From positions 1 through 10,851 of the forward strand of contig JAQIWT010001422.1 of NCBI GenBank assembly GCA_034696485.1: a stretch of 10,851 bases of DNA, given 5' to 3'. Source of the stretch: Isohypsibius dastychi. Taxonomy: Eukaryota; Tardigrada; Eutardigrada; Parachela; Isohypsibiidae. The first letter of the stretch is position 1. Each line of letters starts with the position of its first letter. The translations under genes were made by a program, and so were the position numbers. The notes beneath the pieces were generated by a model. The model made no database searches, had not been told where the DNA came from, and saw nothing but the letters and a program-made list of their open reading frames with translations. Positions 1 to 8,141 of the stretch are shown piece by piece.

Positions 1-44
1 AGCGGAAGAAATGAAGCGTTTCGAGGCATGCAGTACTTTGTCAT

Positions 45-50
45 TTTATT
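45..50 (-). terminator. Poly(A) signal AATAAA for NPC2-like copy A
   Basis: A canonical AATAAA on the minus strand lies about 93 nt past the copy A stop codon, giving a short 3' UTR that ends near the left edge of the window. Position and context fit; no transcript evidence is available. Confidence 0.6.
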
Positions 51-142
51 GAGAGCTGTTCAGTATTCAATCACACGTTGCCATCAATGTTTTTGCTGTT
101 CCTTTCAATTAAGAAAAACGGTGACATTGAGCTTTTGGTATT

Positions 143-835
143 TCATGCAATTTTAATCCCATACTGGATACAAAAGATGACCGCTCCATTGTCGCCGGTC
201 AGTTGGGACTTCAATGTAACAACTCCAGGAACCTGGAACAAACTTGTCACATTTCTGAGTGAGTCGGTCTTCTAATTTGTCTACAAAGTATACCGGGGGA
301 GTGTTGTTAGCAATCGTGGTGGTGCCCTTCAGTGCATATGATGTACCGCTCTTCAATGGACAGGTGATGTCTTTGCATGCATCTGGTTGGTCGACTTTGA
401 TGGGAATAGTTTGACCAAATACCACAACAGAAGCGTTCAACGTGGCGGTGTTTGAATCAATCTGAAAAGCAGCGATTGATATGAGCAGAAAGTTTACCCA
501 GATGCTCGCTGTTCTGCACAAAAATGTCGGGGTCGCTAACGTTTTCGACATGAGGGTAACAGTGTGAGGCAGAACAGTAGCATACATACAGTTGTTCCAA
601 AGTCTGTTTCAGTGGTCACTTGGGTTCCTCGCGTGAAGGTACATGGCTCAGCTGTACACGGAGTGATGTCCACGAGGGTAACCCTTCCGGCGGCGGATCC
701 TAGAAATCGAATCCACTGTTCATTAAAACCTATCACAGTACGTGTTTCAAAGTTTCACGAACCGCAGTCTTGAAAAGAGATGGTTTTTCCGCACGCAGCC
801 CCGAAGATGAGAGCAAACAGACAGACGGTCAGCAT
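143..835 (-). CDS. NPC2: NPC2-like secreted ML-domain lipid/sterol-binding protein, copy A (4 exons, complete)
   Basis: Exons in coding order are 763-835, 590-699, 294-461 and 143-232; introns are 63, 128 and 61 bp, phases 1, 0, 0, all GT-AG. The joined frame encodes 146 aa, close to the usual NPC2 length of about 150. Residues 1-16 form a hydrophobic signal peptide, and the mature protein begins near KTISFQDCG. Six cysteines (24, 39, 44, 90, 95, 138) match the three NPC2 disulfides, expected as 24-138, 39-44 and 90-95. Family hallmarks DCGS, VDITPC and the C-terminal GAVIFC are present. Asn70 (NAS) and Asn113 (NNT, followed by Pro) are possible glycosylation sites. In the family this fold carries cholesterol or other lipids in the lysosome or extracellularly; the arthropod-type expansion also includes proteins binding immune lipids or semiochemicals, so the ligand here is unknown. 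The start is fixed by the signal peptide and by identity of layout with the neighbouring copy. The first 5' splice site is an atypical GTTCGT. Confidence 0.93.
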
Positions 836-963
836 TTTCGAAATGAGTTCTTAGAACGTTCGTAGAGAAGTTTCGAAACCCTATTTCTAGATTTGCAAAC
901 TCATAACGAGGAGGTGAGCGATTGCGTAACCCGACACCATTATCAATTCATAACGGATTTTGC

Positions 964-984
964 GACCTTTGTGCTGCACTGTAG
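964..984 (-). promoter_or_regulatory. Candidate upstream element of NPC2-like copy A (shared with copy B)
   Basis: On the minus strand this block reads CTACAGTGCAGCA immediately followed by CAAAGGTC. Both words recur upstream of copy B at a similar distance (137 versus 150 bp from the start codon to the nearer edge of the first word). CAAAGGTC resembles a nuclear-receptor half-site of the HNF4/RXR kind. That reading is an inference from the motif only. Confidence 0.4.
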
Positions 985-1086
985 TCTACTACCATTATAG
1001 ATATCAACATGTTCAAATAAATTACGGAAGTTGATCGAACGACGAAGTATCGCCAGCTTCAACGCGCTCGCAATCCAAGATTGTGA

Positions 1087-1092
1087 TTTATT
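1087..1092 (-). terminator. Poly(A) signal AATAAA for NPC2-like copy B
   Basis: A canonical AATAAA on the minus strand sits about 115 nt past the copy B stop, similar in distance to the copy A signal. It leaves roughly 250 bp between copy B's expected cleavage site and the copy A start codon for the copy A promoter. Confidence 0.55.
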
Positions 1093-1206
1093 CATTTTGC
1101 AATTAAATATCACCAGGTAGACGCAAGGTATCTTGACTTCCTTTCGTAACAAAATTGTCGGATAACAGAGAAACAACAGTTCTGTTCTGTACTTAATCGT
1201 TCTGGT

Positions 1207-1832
1207 TCATGCTAGTTTAACACCATACTGAACACAGAAGATGACCGCTCCATTGTCGCCAGTTAGTTGATATTTGAAGGTGACAACGCCTGGGACCTGA
1301 AAAGGAAAACAAAGCTTGGAATTTGTGTTCTTTTCCTTGTATAGTCAAACATAGCGCGTACCGATGGTGTATCTTTTGCAATGGTTGTAGTTCCTATCAA
1401 CGCGTAGCTTTGGGCACTTTTCAAGGGGCAGGTGACTGATTTACATGCGTCCGGCTGGTCCAGCTTGATTGGTAAATCTTGCCCAAAAATCACAACCGAA
1501 GCGTTCAACGTTGCTGTGTTTGAATCAATCTGCAAAACACAGTATAAAACCGTGCGCCGAAAATCTGGCGTGAGGTACGCCACATTTTACCTTTGACGCA
1601 AAATCAGTTTCTGTTGTCACATTCGTACCACGCGTTACTGTGCATGGCTCATCCGAACAGGGAGTTATGTCAACAGCTGTAACCCTTCCGGCGACAGATC
1701 CTGGATATTCAAGTCAACTGAACCGATTGTTACGTGGGTACTCTCGAAGACTTACTTACCGCAGTCCTGGTACATAATGCTTTTCCCGCACACAAGCCCA
1801 CAGATAACCATGAATACGAATACTTTTAACAT
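1207..1832 (-). CDS. NPC2: NPC2-like secreted ML-domain lipid/sterol-binding protein, copy B (4 exons, complete)
   Basis: Exons in coding order are 1760-1832, 1591-1700, 1362-1529 and 1207-1296; introns are 59, 61 and 65 bp, all GT-AG, phases 1, 0, 0. The product is 146 aa. A signal peptide covers roughly residues 1-16 (MLKVFVFMVICGLVCG), and the ML domain follows from QDCGS to the C terminus. The six structural cysteines sit at the same positions as in the downstream copy (24, 39, 44, 90, 95, 138). Exon sizes are identical between the copies; hand alignment gives about 109/146 identical residues, lowest in the signal peptide (14/25) and highest in the last exon (24/29). Copy B has an extra glycosylation sequon at Asn51 (NVT) besides Asn70. 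It is transcribed in the same direction as copy A, with 371 bp between its stop and the copy A start, which fits unequal tandem duplication. The lipid ligand cannot be told from the sequence. Confidence 0.93.
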
Positions 1833-1879
1833 TTTATTGCGATTCAGTAGAAAATGCTGTAAAACAACGACTAAATGAT

Positions 1880-1893
1880 ATACAGTACTGTAT
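1880..1893. repeat. Perfect 14-bp palindrome ATACAGTACTGTAT upstream of copy B
   Basis: The palindrome's nearer edge is 48 bp upstream of the copy B start codon. Its right half, GTACTGTA (1885-1892), recurs at 1986-1993 inside the shared upstream element. It could be a dimer-binding site or lie in the 5' leader; copy A has no matching palindrome at this position. Confidence 0.4.
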
Positions 1894-1960
1894 GGCAAGA
1901 AAATGTGGCGATGCTTGCGGAATACTTTGCATCACCCCTATCGCTTTACGAGGAATCGGT

Positions 1961-1994
1961 GACCTTTGATTCCATGCACTCTGCTGTACTGTAG
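1961..1994 (-). promoter_or_regulatory. Candidate upstream element of NPC2-like copy B (shared with copy A)
   Basis: On the minus strand CTACAGTACAGCA (1982-1994) is followed after 13 bp by CAAAGGTCA (1960-1968), then TCCTCGT (1948-1954). The same three words occur in the same order upstream of copy A with different spacing. CAAAGGTCA is a full nuclear-receptor extended half-site by consensus; function is not shown. Confidence 0.4.
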
Positions 1995-2449
1995 ATACGA
2001 AAACCGATGGAAAACCACGAAATTTCGAACATTGAATAGCTTTATACCGCAGAACTAAAACATATCAGAACATAACAACTGAAACGAAAAACAGAAAATT
2101 TGAAATTTGGCATCAGATTAAAACACAGAAAGTTATTGGTCCGGAACTCAGAGATAATGAAAGAGAAACAGGAGCAGAGGATCGGTCCCTTAGGTGCCTG
2201 CCAAAAACACCAAGACCACAACTCAAACAACTGAACGAAATGATTGGTCAACAAAAAATAGTGGCAAGTGGTAGGAGGAAGGAAAGAACGGCCAAAAGTG
2301 TCAGCGAGAGCAACAAGCGGAAAGACAAACATTAAAACCAGCTGCCACAAGTTGAGCAGTATAGAACAATTTCAAATAAGGGGCTTGGTCCCAAACAGCT
2401 CCACACCCCACAATAACTTTGGCACAAACAATTAAATACAGCCATCCGA

Positions 2450-5400
2450 TCAAGTAGCCACAACTGGACTTTTAGGGATGAGGTTGCTACCATCAGGACC
2501 AGAGCAAGCAGAGGATGTGAGCAACAGGTAATTTAGTTCAGATTCTTCACCGATTGGCGCATATATGCTTCCATATGCTTGACGCTGGTAAACATTTCGA
2601 ATATGGTTCTGGTGGTCCTTATCCAAAACATGTACGTGCTTTATAATACTGGCAATTATATTATCTTTGGCCACCGGGTCATCGTGCTTCCTTGATTGCT
2701 TCTCACCGAAGATTTCCCTCTGATTGTGCGCTGCAAACAAAGAAACGTTACAACAACGAAATTCATTCGCTTATAATACAATAAACCAGCGTGAGCAAAT
2801 TTCGAAATCCGAATGTTCAAGTTTCAATTTAACCCTCTTATGAACTAATAAGCTACTTACATCGCAACCTAGGAAGGAATTTCCTGACCAAGGTGTTCAT
2901 TTTGACCGAAAATCTTCAAGTCCCTCCGCAACTGAGCTCGAAAAATTACTTGATATTTCAAACGCAAAAAAATTAACTTTTAAATTTTGAATCAGCAAGA
3001 TAGACAAAAACAAAATGAATTGACATAATCAAGAATGCGCACGAACGATTTAGCAAAAGCTAGCGTCAACGCAAACCTCATTGCATTAGATCTCTGCACT
3101 AACCTTGAACAGCTTTTAATTTTTCCATATTGGTGACAAACAGGGAATAAAGTTTCTCAACTTCGCGATCCACATCAATATCTTCATGGATCTCTCTCGA
3201 CTTGGTGACGTTGCAACATCCCGGATCCTGCCGGTTAGTCCTCTGGCAACATCGCCAAGTGTTATGAGAATACGCGCTTGGATGGTAAACATCTCTCTGC
3301 CTCTGATTCCGCCGAACAACGAAGGACAGGACATCCAGCCACTCCTTAGCCTCGACCGAATTACTCGCTTGCATGTACAGGGTCGGCGATGACTTGTCAC
3401 GAATAACTTGCATCATATTCTTCATATCAAAAGAGTTTTCAAGCACTCTTTCAGCTGCTTGGATATCCGAGACCGGAATGCGACATAGCACAGATGTGCT
3501 GGGTTTCTCCGAATAGATCAACTCCTGGGTGGTCAAAACAAAATAGCGACGCTTAAAATTCTTTGGAACGAACGGCTTCCGGCGGCCTTGAGCACGCTTC
3601 GTTAAATACCTAAAATTCAACGGTTTGGATTTTATTTACTCAGTTCACGCTCTATTTCACGAACCCATGCTTCAGCTTCACCGGAGGTGAAGAATGGATA
3701 ATATTCGTAGAAGAGACGGTTTCGAGAAATGTCCGCATTTTGTTGAGATACGGTTCTGAACAAAATCTTTTCATAATTGGCGTCATGTAGGGTTCTTTGA
3801 CGATGACCTACAAAAAAACCATTGAAAAAAATTCAATTCCGGTGAACTACAAAAGAACGAACTTTTTTATTTTCGTTGCTGATGCAATTTCCCACACTCT
3901 GGACTGCTTTGGAGATCAATGTTAGCGTTCTGGCCACATCTTTGGGAACACAGCCTTCCGAACGCAGATCAAACAATTTGGGAGAGAGAATAGCAGCCGC
4001 GAAAAACCGAAGCAGGATGAACCCCGCGACAACTGAATACTGAATTTCCGGTCGTTCCGGGTACCTGGCACTTCCCGAAGTCCGGAGTTCGGCAAGCAGG
4101 TCAGAGATCAACACCGGGCAGGATAAGGAGGAGGCAGTTATTGCTTCAAGAAAACGCTCGATATAATCACTCAGAGTTTCCTGCAAAATTAACTTTCAAT
4201 TCTACTATCAATTCAACGGAAATTTTGAATATTACCAGGTTAGCCGGAAGGTCACTGACATCATGGAGTCGAATGGGGTCGATTTCACAGGTTTTATTTT
4301 CAGCGTATACTTTATCAATGAGATCTTTCAGCACGTTTTTAAGGTAGAATCTCCCGGCCAATTTCATCAACTCATCGATGCACTTGGAAAGCAAAGTATT
4401 CCCGCGAAACAGGGTGTTTACGTCGCTGCAAGAAAAACATACGAAGATATATTACGGTCAATTACTCCGTGACGAGTGCTGTGAAAATATGCAAAGATAA
4501 ATAACCGAAAGGCCACCTACGAGATCATATCCATTTCCAGCGTCGCGAGCCCGCGAATAAAGTCGGTTAATTTTCCGTGATGCAAGAATAAGCGAACTAG
4601 CGGCTTGGCCACGTCGATTTTATCATCACAAATATCGCCGAGGATGAACGCCGCAGACGCTGTAATGGGCTCCACGCTGGGCGAGTCAAGCAGAAGTTGA
4701 CGTAATGGATCGTAACATTCGCTCGTGATGATGTGGTCCGAACTGTACCGGACATTCAACCGGACTGAACAGTTTTCCAAAAAGTTTCCACGGGACTGGT
4801 CACGCGGTTTCAGATAATACCTGAAATTCAAAAAAAAGCGGTTTAAATTAATTCGTTAATAAAACTAACAAAATCAAATAAAAACTGGAGACTGCCGAAC
4901 GAAAAGAAGCTGCCGATTAAAATGCAAAAAAACAGACAAAAAAATGAGATCAAGATATACCACCAATTTTCTTACCGAATTTACACAGACCTAAGAATTA
5001 AGGACTACAATTTAAACTTACCATGCATCATGTTTGCCGGTAATGTTTCGAAGAGCCCGCATTGGAATTCTGACCTCGCCGAGAAATCTGTTTCCCAAGA
5101 TCGAGGACGACTCATGCCAAATCGTTATTTTAATTTCCGAAGTTGGATCATCGAACTGGTCATCCGTGAAATAAAACGTCTCATCAAAGTTTGGGCAGGT
5201 GGTCTTTTTGTGCAGCTTTGTTTTCCAACAGTTTCCATTCTTCAATATAGCCCCAGGGTGCGTGCTGTTAACGGCCACAAGAGCGAATGGGTCACAGGTG
5301 TTCTTGATAATCGCCAACTCAGCACACTCTTTTATTCTAAAAAGAGACAAAATAATCAGGACAGCTCAGCACAAAAGGAGACAGAAACCGCAATGGGTGC

Positions 5401-6532
5401 GGCACTGGCCCCCTGGCAGAATTGTTAGTAAAATGATCAAGCATAAAAAATTTATCAGCGCAACAGTTTCGTGTTTAATAATTCTACTAGTAATGAAAGA
5501 AGATGACAAGCAAATCATGATGATAATGACAAGAAATGCGACTCTCCCCTACCATAATTTCAAGGTGTGTCAGGAAAATAGAAACCCACCTAACAGCGAT
5601 GCGTTGATGAAGTGGGAACACTTCCAGGTGCACCTTCCCCGTAACCTCGCTGTCCGCATCAATGGGCGTAACCGGAAACCAGTGATCCTTTCCGCTGACC
5701 TTATATAAATCCTGTTTAGGGATGGACACTTTTCCAAGGGCTCCGCTAATTTGCCCGCTCGGTCCCGAATCGTTCTTGTCGCAAAGGTAAATATTCAAAC
5801 TCGAAAACACGCGTGGGATTTCGAAATTGATCTCTTCTCCAAAATAAGGACTGCAAACAAAAAATCAGTTATGAATCAGAAGCAAAAAATGACATCAGAC
5901 CGACAAAAAAACCGGTCTCCGCAAATTGATAGTCTTCCGCACAAAAATATTTCAAGACACCGGAAATATAACCAACAGTTTTAAACAAAGACTACGCTCA
6001 AAATAAATTGGATTTCCAAAATAAATTACAAACTAAGCTGAAAGTCAAAAGTGTAAAAAAATTCCTCGAAAATCAGTGTAAAAATTCCTCGAAATTCAGT
6101 TGTAATTTCCGGTCGGCGCTTCATACAGTTCACAAACAAAGATATAACACCAAGGATATCTATCTTTGTATGGCATTACGATCAGGCAGGAATTTTACGC
6201 TGGCAAATAAATCAATAGTCCATCCATTATCCAAATATAACACATCTCAAATAAAGAATATAAGGATGGTCAAACGATGACTCACTTTGAAGTGCCTTTT
6301 ACAACATCGGTCCTGAATATTTCCTCAGAATCCAAACAAGCCGTCAAATAGAGATTTCGTGCTTTTGGGGAATTCTGTGAGCCGGAAGGGACATTCTTAG
6401 CCTCACCTGAAAACAAAAGATCCACAACAATCACTTCCTGATTACAACGAGTAAACAAACGGCGATTTCGGACTCACAGAGTTTAATCCGTAGAGTTTCC
6501 TCTACTCGGACATTTGCACTAGAAAAGGACAT
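2450..6532 (-). CDS. RASA3: GAP1-family Ras GTPase-activating protein, RASA3/RASA2 type (10 exons, complete, 829 aa)
   Basis: Exons in coding order: 6478-6532, 6286-6406, 5590-5850, 5022-5336, 4521-4820, 4236-4425, 3863-4180, 3665-3807, 3104-3609, 2450-2730. They sum to 2490 nt with one open frame, giving 829 aa, near the 834 aa I recall for human RASA3. Domains: C2A about 14-125; C2B about 143-255 (IKECAEL, CDPFALVAV); RasGAP about 300-520, with the arginine finger Arg358 in TLFRGNTLLSKC; PH about 563-668 (KHGYLTKRAQGR, final Trp658); then a BTK zinc motif, His677-x10-Cys688-Cys689-x9-Cys699. The tail keeps the family pattern around APIGEESELNYL. The family stimulates GTP hydrolysis by Ras (and Rap1) at the plasma membrane, with the PH domain binding inositol phosphates or phosphoinositides. 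C2A lacks the usual first-loop Asp, so calcium-independent targeting is likely. The RasGAP FLR motif reads LLRFFAAAILSP, with Ala476 where family members usually have Pro. RASA2 versus RASA3 cannot be separated; invertebrates usually have one gene (Gap1). Confidence 0.93.
2731..3103 (-). other. Last intron of the RasGAP gene (373 bp)
   Basis: The donor is GTTAGT at 3103-3098 and the acceptor TTTGCAG ends at 2731, phase 1, joining KLKAVQ to AHNQRE. The interior is AT-rich with no repeat, coding signal or RNA gene that I can recognise. Confidence 0.85.
5851..6285 (-). other. Second and longest intron of the RasGAP gene (435 bp)
   Basis: The donor is GTGAGT and the acceptor TTTGCAG, phase 2, splitting an Asn codon inside C2A (TS-N-PYFGEE). 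It contains the short tandem repeat at 6051-6098 and a direct repeat of CAAAATAAATT (near 6000 and 6018). The plus-strand open frames crossing it have no domain resemblance and are chance. Confidence 0.85.
6051..6098. repeat. Short imperfect tandem repeat, two units of 25 and 23 bp
   Basis: Unit 1 (6051-6075) and unit 2 (6076-6098) share GTGTAAAAA, ATTCCTCGAAA and TCA, differing in the A-run length and one base. A partial third start (GTTGTAA) follows. It lies in the longest RasGAP intron and could be polymorphic in length. Confidence 0.7.
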
Positions 6533-6551
6533 GTCGAACAGTTTGAATCAT
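6519..6551 (-). other. Upstream ORF overlapping the RasGAP start codon
   Basis: On the minus strand an ATG at 6551-6549 opens a 10-codon frame (MIQTVRHVLF) that stops with TAG at 6521-6519, 14 nt inside the main coding sequence and in another frame. A second mini-ORF (MIST, 6548-6562) ends in a TGA that overlaps this ATG. If the leader includes both, ribosomes would meet two short frames before the main start. The main ATG at 6532 is kept because its frame gives the C2A domain. Whether the mRNA reaches this far upstream is unknown. Confidence 0.4.
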
Positions 6552-6726
6552 GTTGAAATCATCGCCAAATAATCCACAAAGCGGTATGATGAAAACAGCG
6601 GTGTTGGATCGAGTTCGAAAGTCTTGCAAGAGTTCATATCGAGGAAAGCACGCAAAGAGTCATTTTCATTCATTCACAAACCAGGCTTCGAGGCAAACTC
6701 GCGAGCAAAGACCGCGATAAGAATAT

Positions 6727-6780
6727 GGTGGGTGGGGCTGATCTGGCCCCAGCCCAAGTGGCCAATCAGGGGAGACCAAT
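6727..6780. promoter_or_regulatory. CCAAT-box cluster with GC-rich stretch, candidate RasGAP promoter
   Basis: Two CCAAT pentamers occur 14 bp apart: GGCCAATCAG (matching the NF-Y core CCAATCA at 6762-6768) and GACCAAT (6776-6780). They follow a GC-rich run at 6731-6755 containing GGGCTG and CAGCCC as inverted arms. The cluster is about 230 bp upstream of the RasGAP start. Motif evidence only. Confidence 0.35.
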
Positions 6781-7586
6781 TTACTAATTGTTTACGCTCG
6801 CTGGCCTGGGATGTGTTAATTTGTTTCCGCACGCTATGATTTTTGTGAACTGGATTGAACCGGATTTTTTGTTAATTTTAATTTTATAAATTTGCTTGGT
6901 ATACAATATTTGACCGCAAGTGTTGTTTGCCCGTAATCCGATTCTGTAATCCTTTTGAATGAAATGAAATCGCAATGTTCAAATATGGCCCTCTCTAACA
7001 TCGCCAGCAGGTTCGACCGCACTTGTTTACCAGACCAAACGAATCAATTTTCGGACGCTGAATGATGTGGTCGAATTTATGGAATCTAGTTTCCACTCTG
7101 ACACGCGCTACCGGCCCCGACATCAATCACGGCTGAAAATAACATCTGTCAAAAAACGAACTGGCCACTTTGTCCACGCTGGACAGCGATATGAATCTGC
7201 TTGCAGTGGTGGCGCTTCTGTTCTATGCAATCTGCAAAAATTGGATAAAAAGCACCGAAGCATACCGATTAGCAAATATGGAGTGCCGCAACAATGCAGT
7301 TTAAACTAAAATGCCGGAAATCGAAAAGCCGTGCGGAGAAACCATTGCAGATTGTTCATATCTTCTCGAAACTACTGATGAGTAACTATTTCTGGCAAAT
7401 CTTGTCATTCCGGCTGCTCGCTCAATGCGAACGTCAAGGGAGCTCATGACATGTGAAAAGATCATAAATCAAATTTCGCCAGAAAAACACTTTCTCTAAG
7501 TGACCTACACATTCGCTTGCGGCTTGCCCTCTCTGATATTTTCGATATCCTTATCAGATTTCGTACTTTCAATCGTACAACTTTAG

Positions 7587-7611
7587 CCGGCGTTTTAAGG
7601 TGTGGCGCCGG
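7587..7611. repeat. GC-rich inverted repeat CCGGCG / CGCCGG
   Basis: CCGGCG (7587-7592) and CGCCGG (7606-7611) are exact reverse complements around a 13-base loop; a flanking G-T wobble and an A-T pair could extend the stem to 8 bp. It stands out from AT-rich surroundings and could be a protein-binding site. No terminator role is expected in a eukaryote. Confidence 0.45.
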
Positions 7612-8141
7612 TTGACGGTTTTCTATTCTGTCAGTTGGCCTTAAACTCGATTTTATATTTCTGTGCGTTTTAATTAAAAATTAAAAATTCGATACCGTTT
7701 ACCGGCTACTGAAACAATAACTGGTGGTCTCGGTCAAGATAGAAGGCAAGGATAAAGTGTGATCTATTTTAATACCGATATTAACAGTAAAATCAAAAAT
7801 TTGATTTCCTATCACAATCAATAATCGAACCGTAAGGTCGCCCAGTCTGATTAGAGTAGAGTGGAGTGGATTCGGTCAATTTTTTGCCGAACCGGAGCCG
7901 AAGTCTACCGCGATTGTCGGCCTACTGTATCCTGTTCAGCTCGAAGCTGGAGCCTGGAGCAAGCTGCACAGTCAAAACACTTTGTTGGCATTTTCCGTTC
8001 CATTTCGGTTCTTCTTAATTTTCTGTGCTTTCAAAGTCCCTGAATTATCCCCCGATTTTCACTGATTTGCATGTGTTGGTTTAGTGTGATGTGGTGAATT
8101 TATTGCAGCAGTTTGGATCTTGAAGTTTCTGCGGAATAATC

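Larger units (their letters stand above)
836..1206. other. Spacer between the two NPC2-like genes: copy B 3' UTR and copy A promoter
   Basis: The right part should be the copy B 3' UTR (AATAAA at 1087-1092). The left part should hold the copy A promoter. Within it lie TCCTCGT (906-912), CAAAGGTC (964-971) and CTACAGTGCAGCA (972-984), all read on the minus strand and shared in order with the region upstream of copy B. I see no coding signal, tRNA or additional ML-domain fragment here. Confidence 0.6.
1833..2449. other. Spacer: RasGAP 3' UTR and NPC2-like copy B promoter
   Basis: The right part should be the 3' UTR of the RasGAP gene. I find no AATAAA on the minus strand at a plausible distance; a weak variant, TATAAA, lies at 2041-2046, about 400 nt past the stop. 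The left part carries the copy B upstream elements and the palindrome. A 102-codon minus-strand frame at 2042-2350 opens with a hydrophobic stretch but has no recognisable domain and falls where the 3' UTR is expected. Confidence 0.5.
6533..8141. other. Divergent intergenic region between RasGAP and pyruvate carboxylase
   Basis: About 1.6 kb separates the two start codons, which point away from each other, so both promoters and 5' leaders should lie here. I see CCAAT boxes (6762-6768, 6776-6780) on the RasGAP side, a GC-rich inverted repeat (7587-7611), an AT-rich stretch near 7665-7690, and a possible 5' leader splice acceptor (TTTATTGCAG, ending 8108) on the carboxylase side. Frames of 60-80 codons (6624-6839, 7067-7309, 7861-8043) show no domain or signal I recognise. 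No tRNA passes inspection. Confidence 0.7.

Noticed and set aside
462-589. An ATG inside the 128-bp intron 2 of NPC2 copy A opens a frame that runs into exon 3 with a hydrophobic leader
   Set aside because: It would make an ML protein lacking the first half, including three of the six cysteines. The paralogue has nothing like it, and the exon 2-3 splice with GTATGT and CTTTTCAG is convincing.
2042-2350. Minus-strand 102-codon frame starting with a hydrophobic stretch (MWQLVLMFVFPLVALA)
   Set aside because: It looks like a signal peptide at first, but the rest has no known domain, is rich in Phe/Cys as out-of-frame AT-rich DNA often is, and falls in the expected RasGAP 3' UTR without its own poly(A) signal.
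3808-3850. Alternative donor GTAGTT for the RasGAP intron, keeping frame and adding four residues (VRSF)
   Set aside because: It would leave a 43-bp intron, shorter than any other here, and a longer loop than in human RASA3 as I recall it. The GTTCGT donor at 3862 gives a 55-bp intron like its neighbours.
4922-5708. Long plus-strand open frames (168 and 169 codons) antisense to the RasGAP C2 exons
   Set aside because: They cross several well-supported minus-strand exons and introns, show no domain features, and are explained as shadows of the real coding strand.
7000-7030. tRNA B-box-like GGTTCGACC
   Set aside because: No matching A box, acceptor stem or paired T arm could be found around it. 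A second look-alike on the minus strand near 7822-7832 fails in the same way.
7061-7309. Plus-strand 80-codon frame in the intergenic region
   Set aside because: No recognisable domain, signal peptide, splice partners or homologous pattern; its length is expected by chance in 1.6 kb.
7375-7440. CTGATGAG resembling a hammerhead ribozyme core
   Set aside because: The GAAA box and paired stems do not follow at the required positions; the only GAAA nearby precedes the motif without pairing arms.
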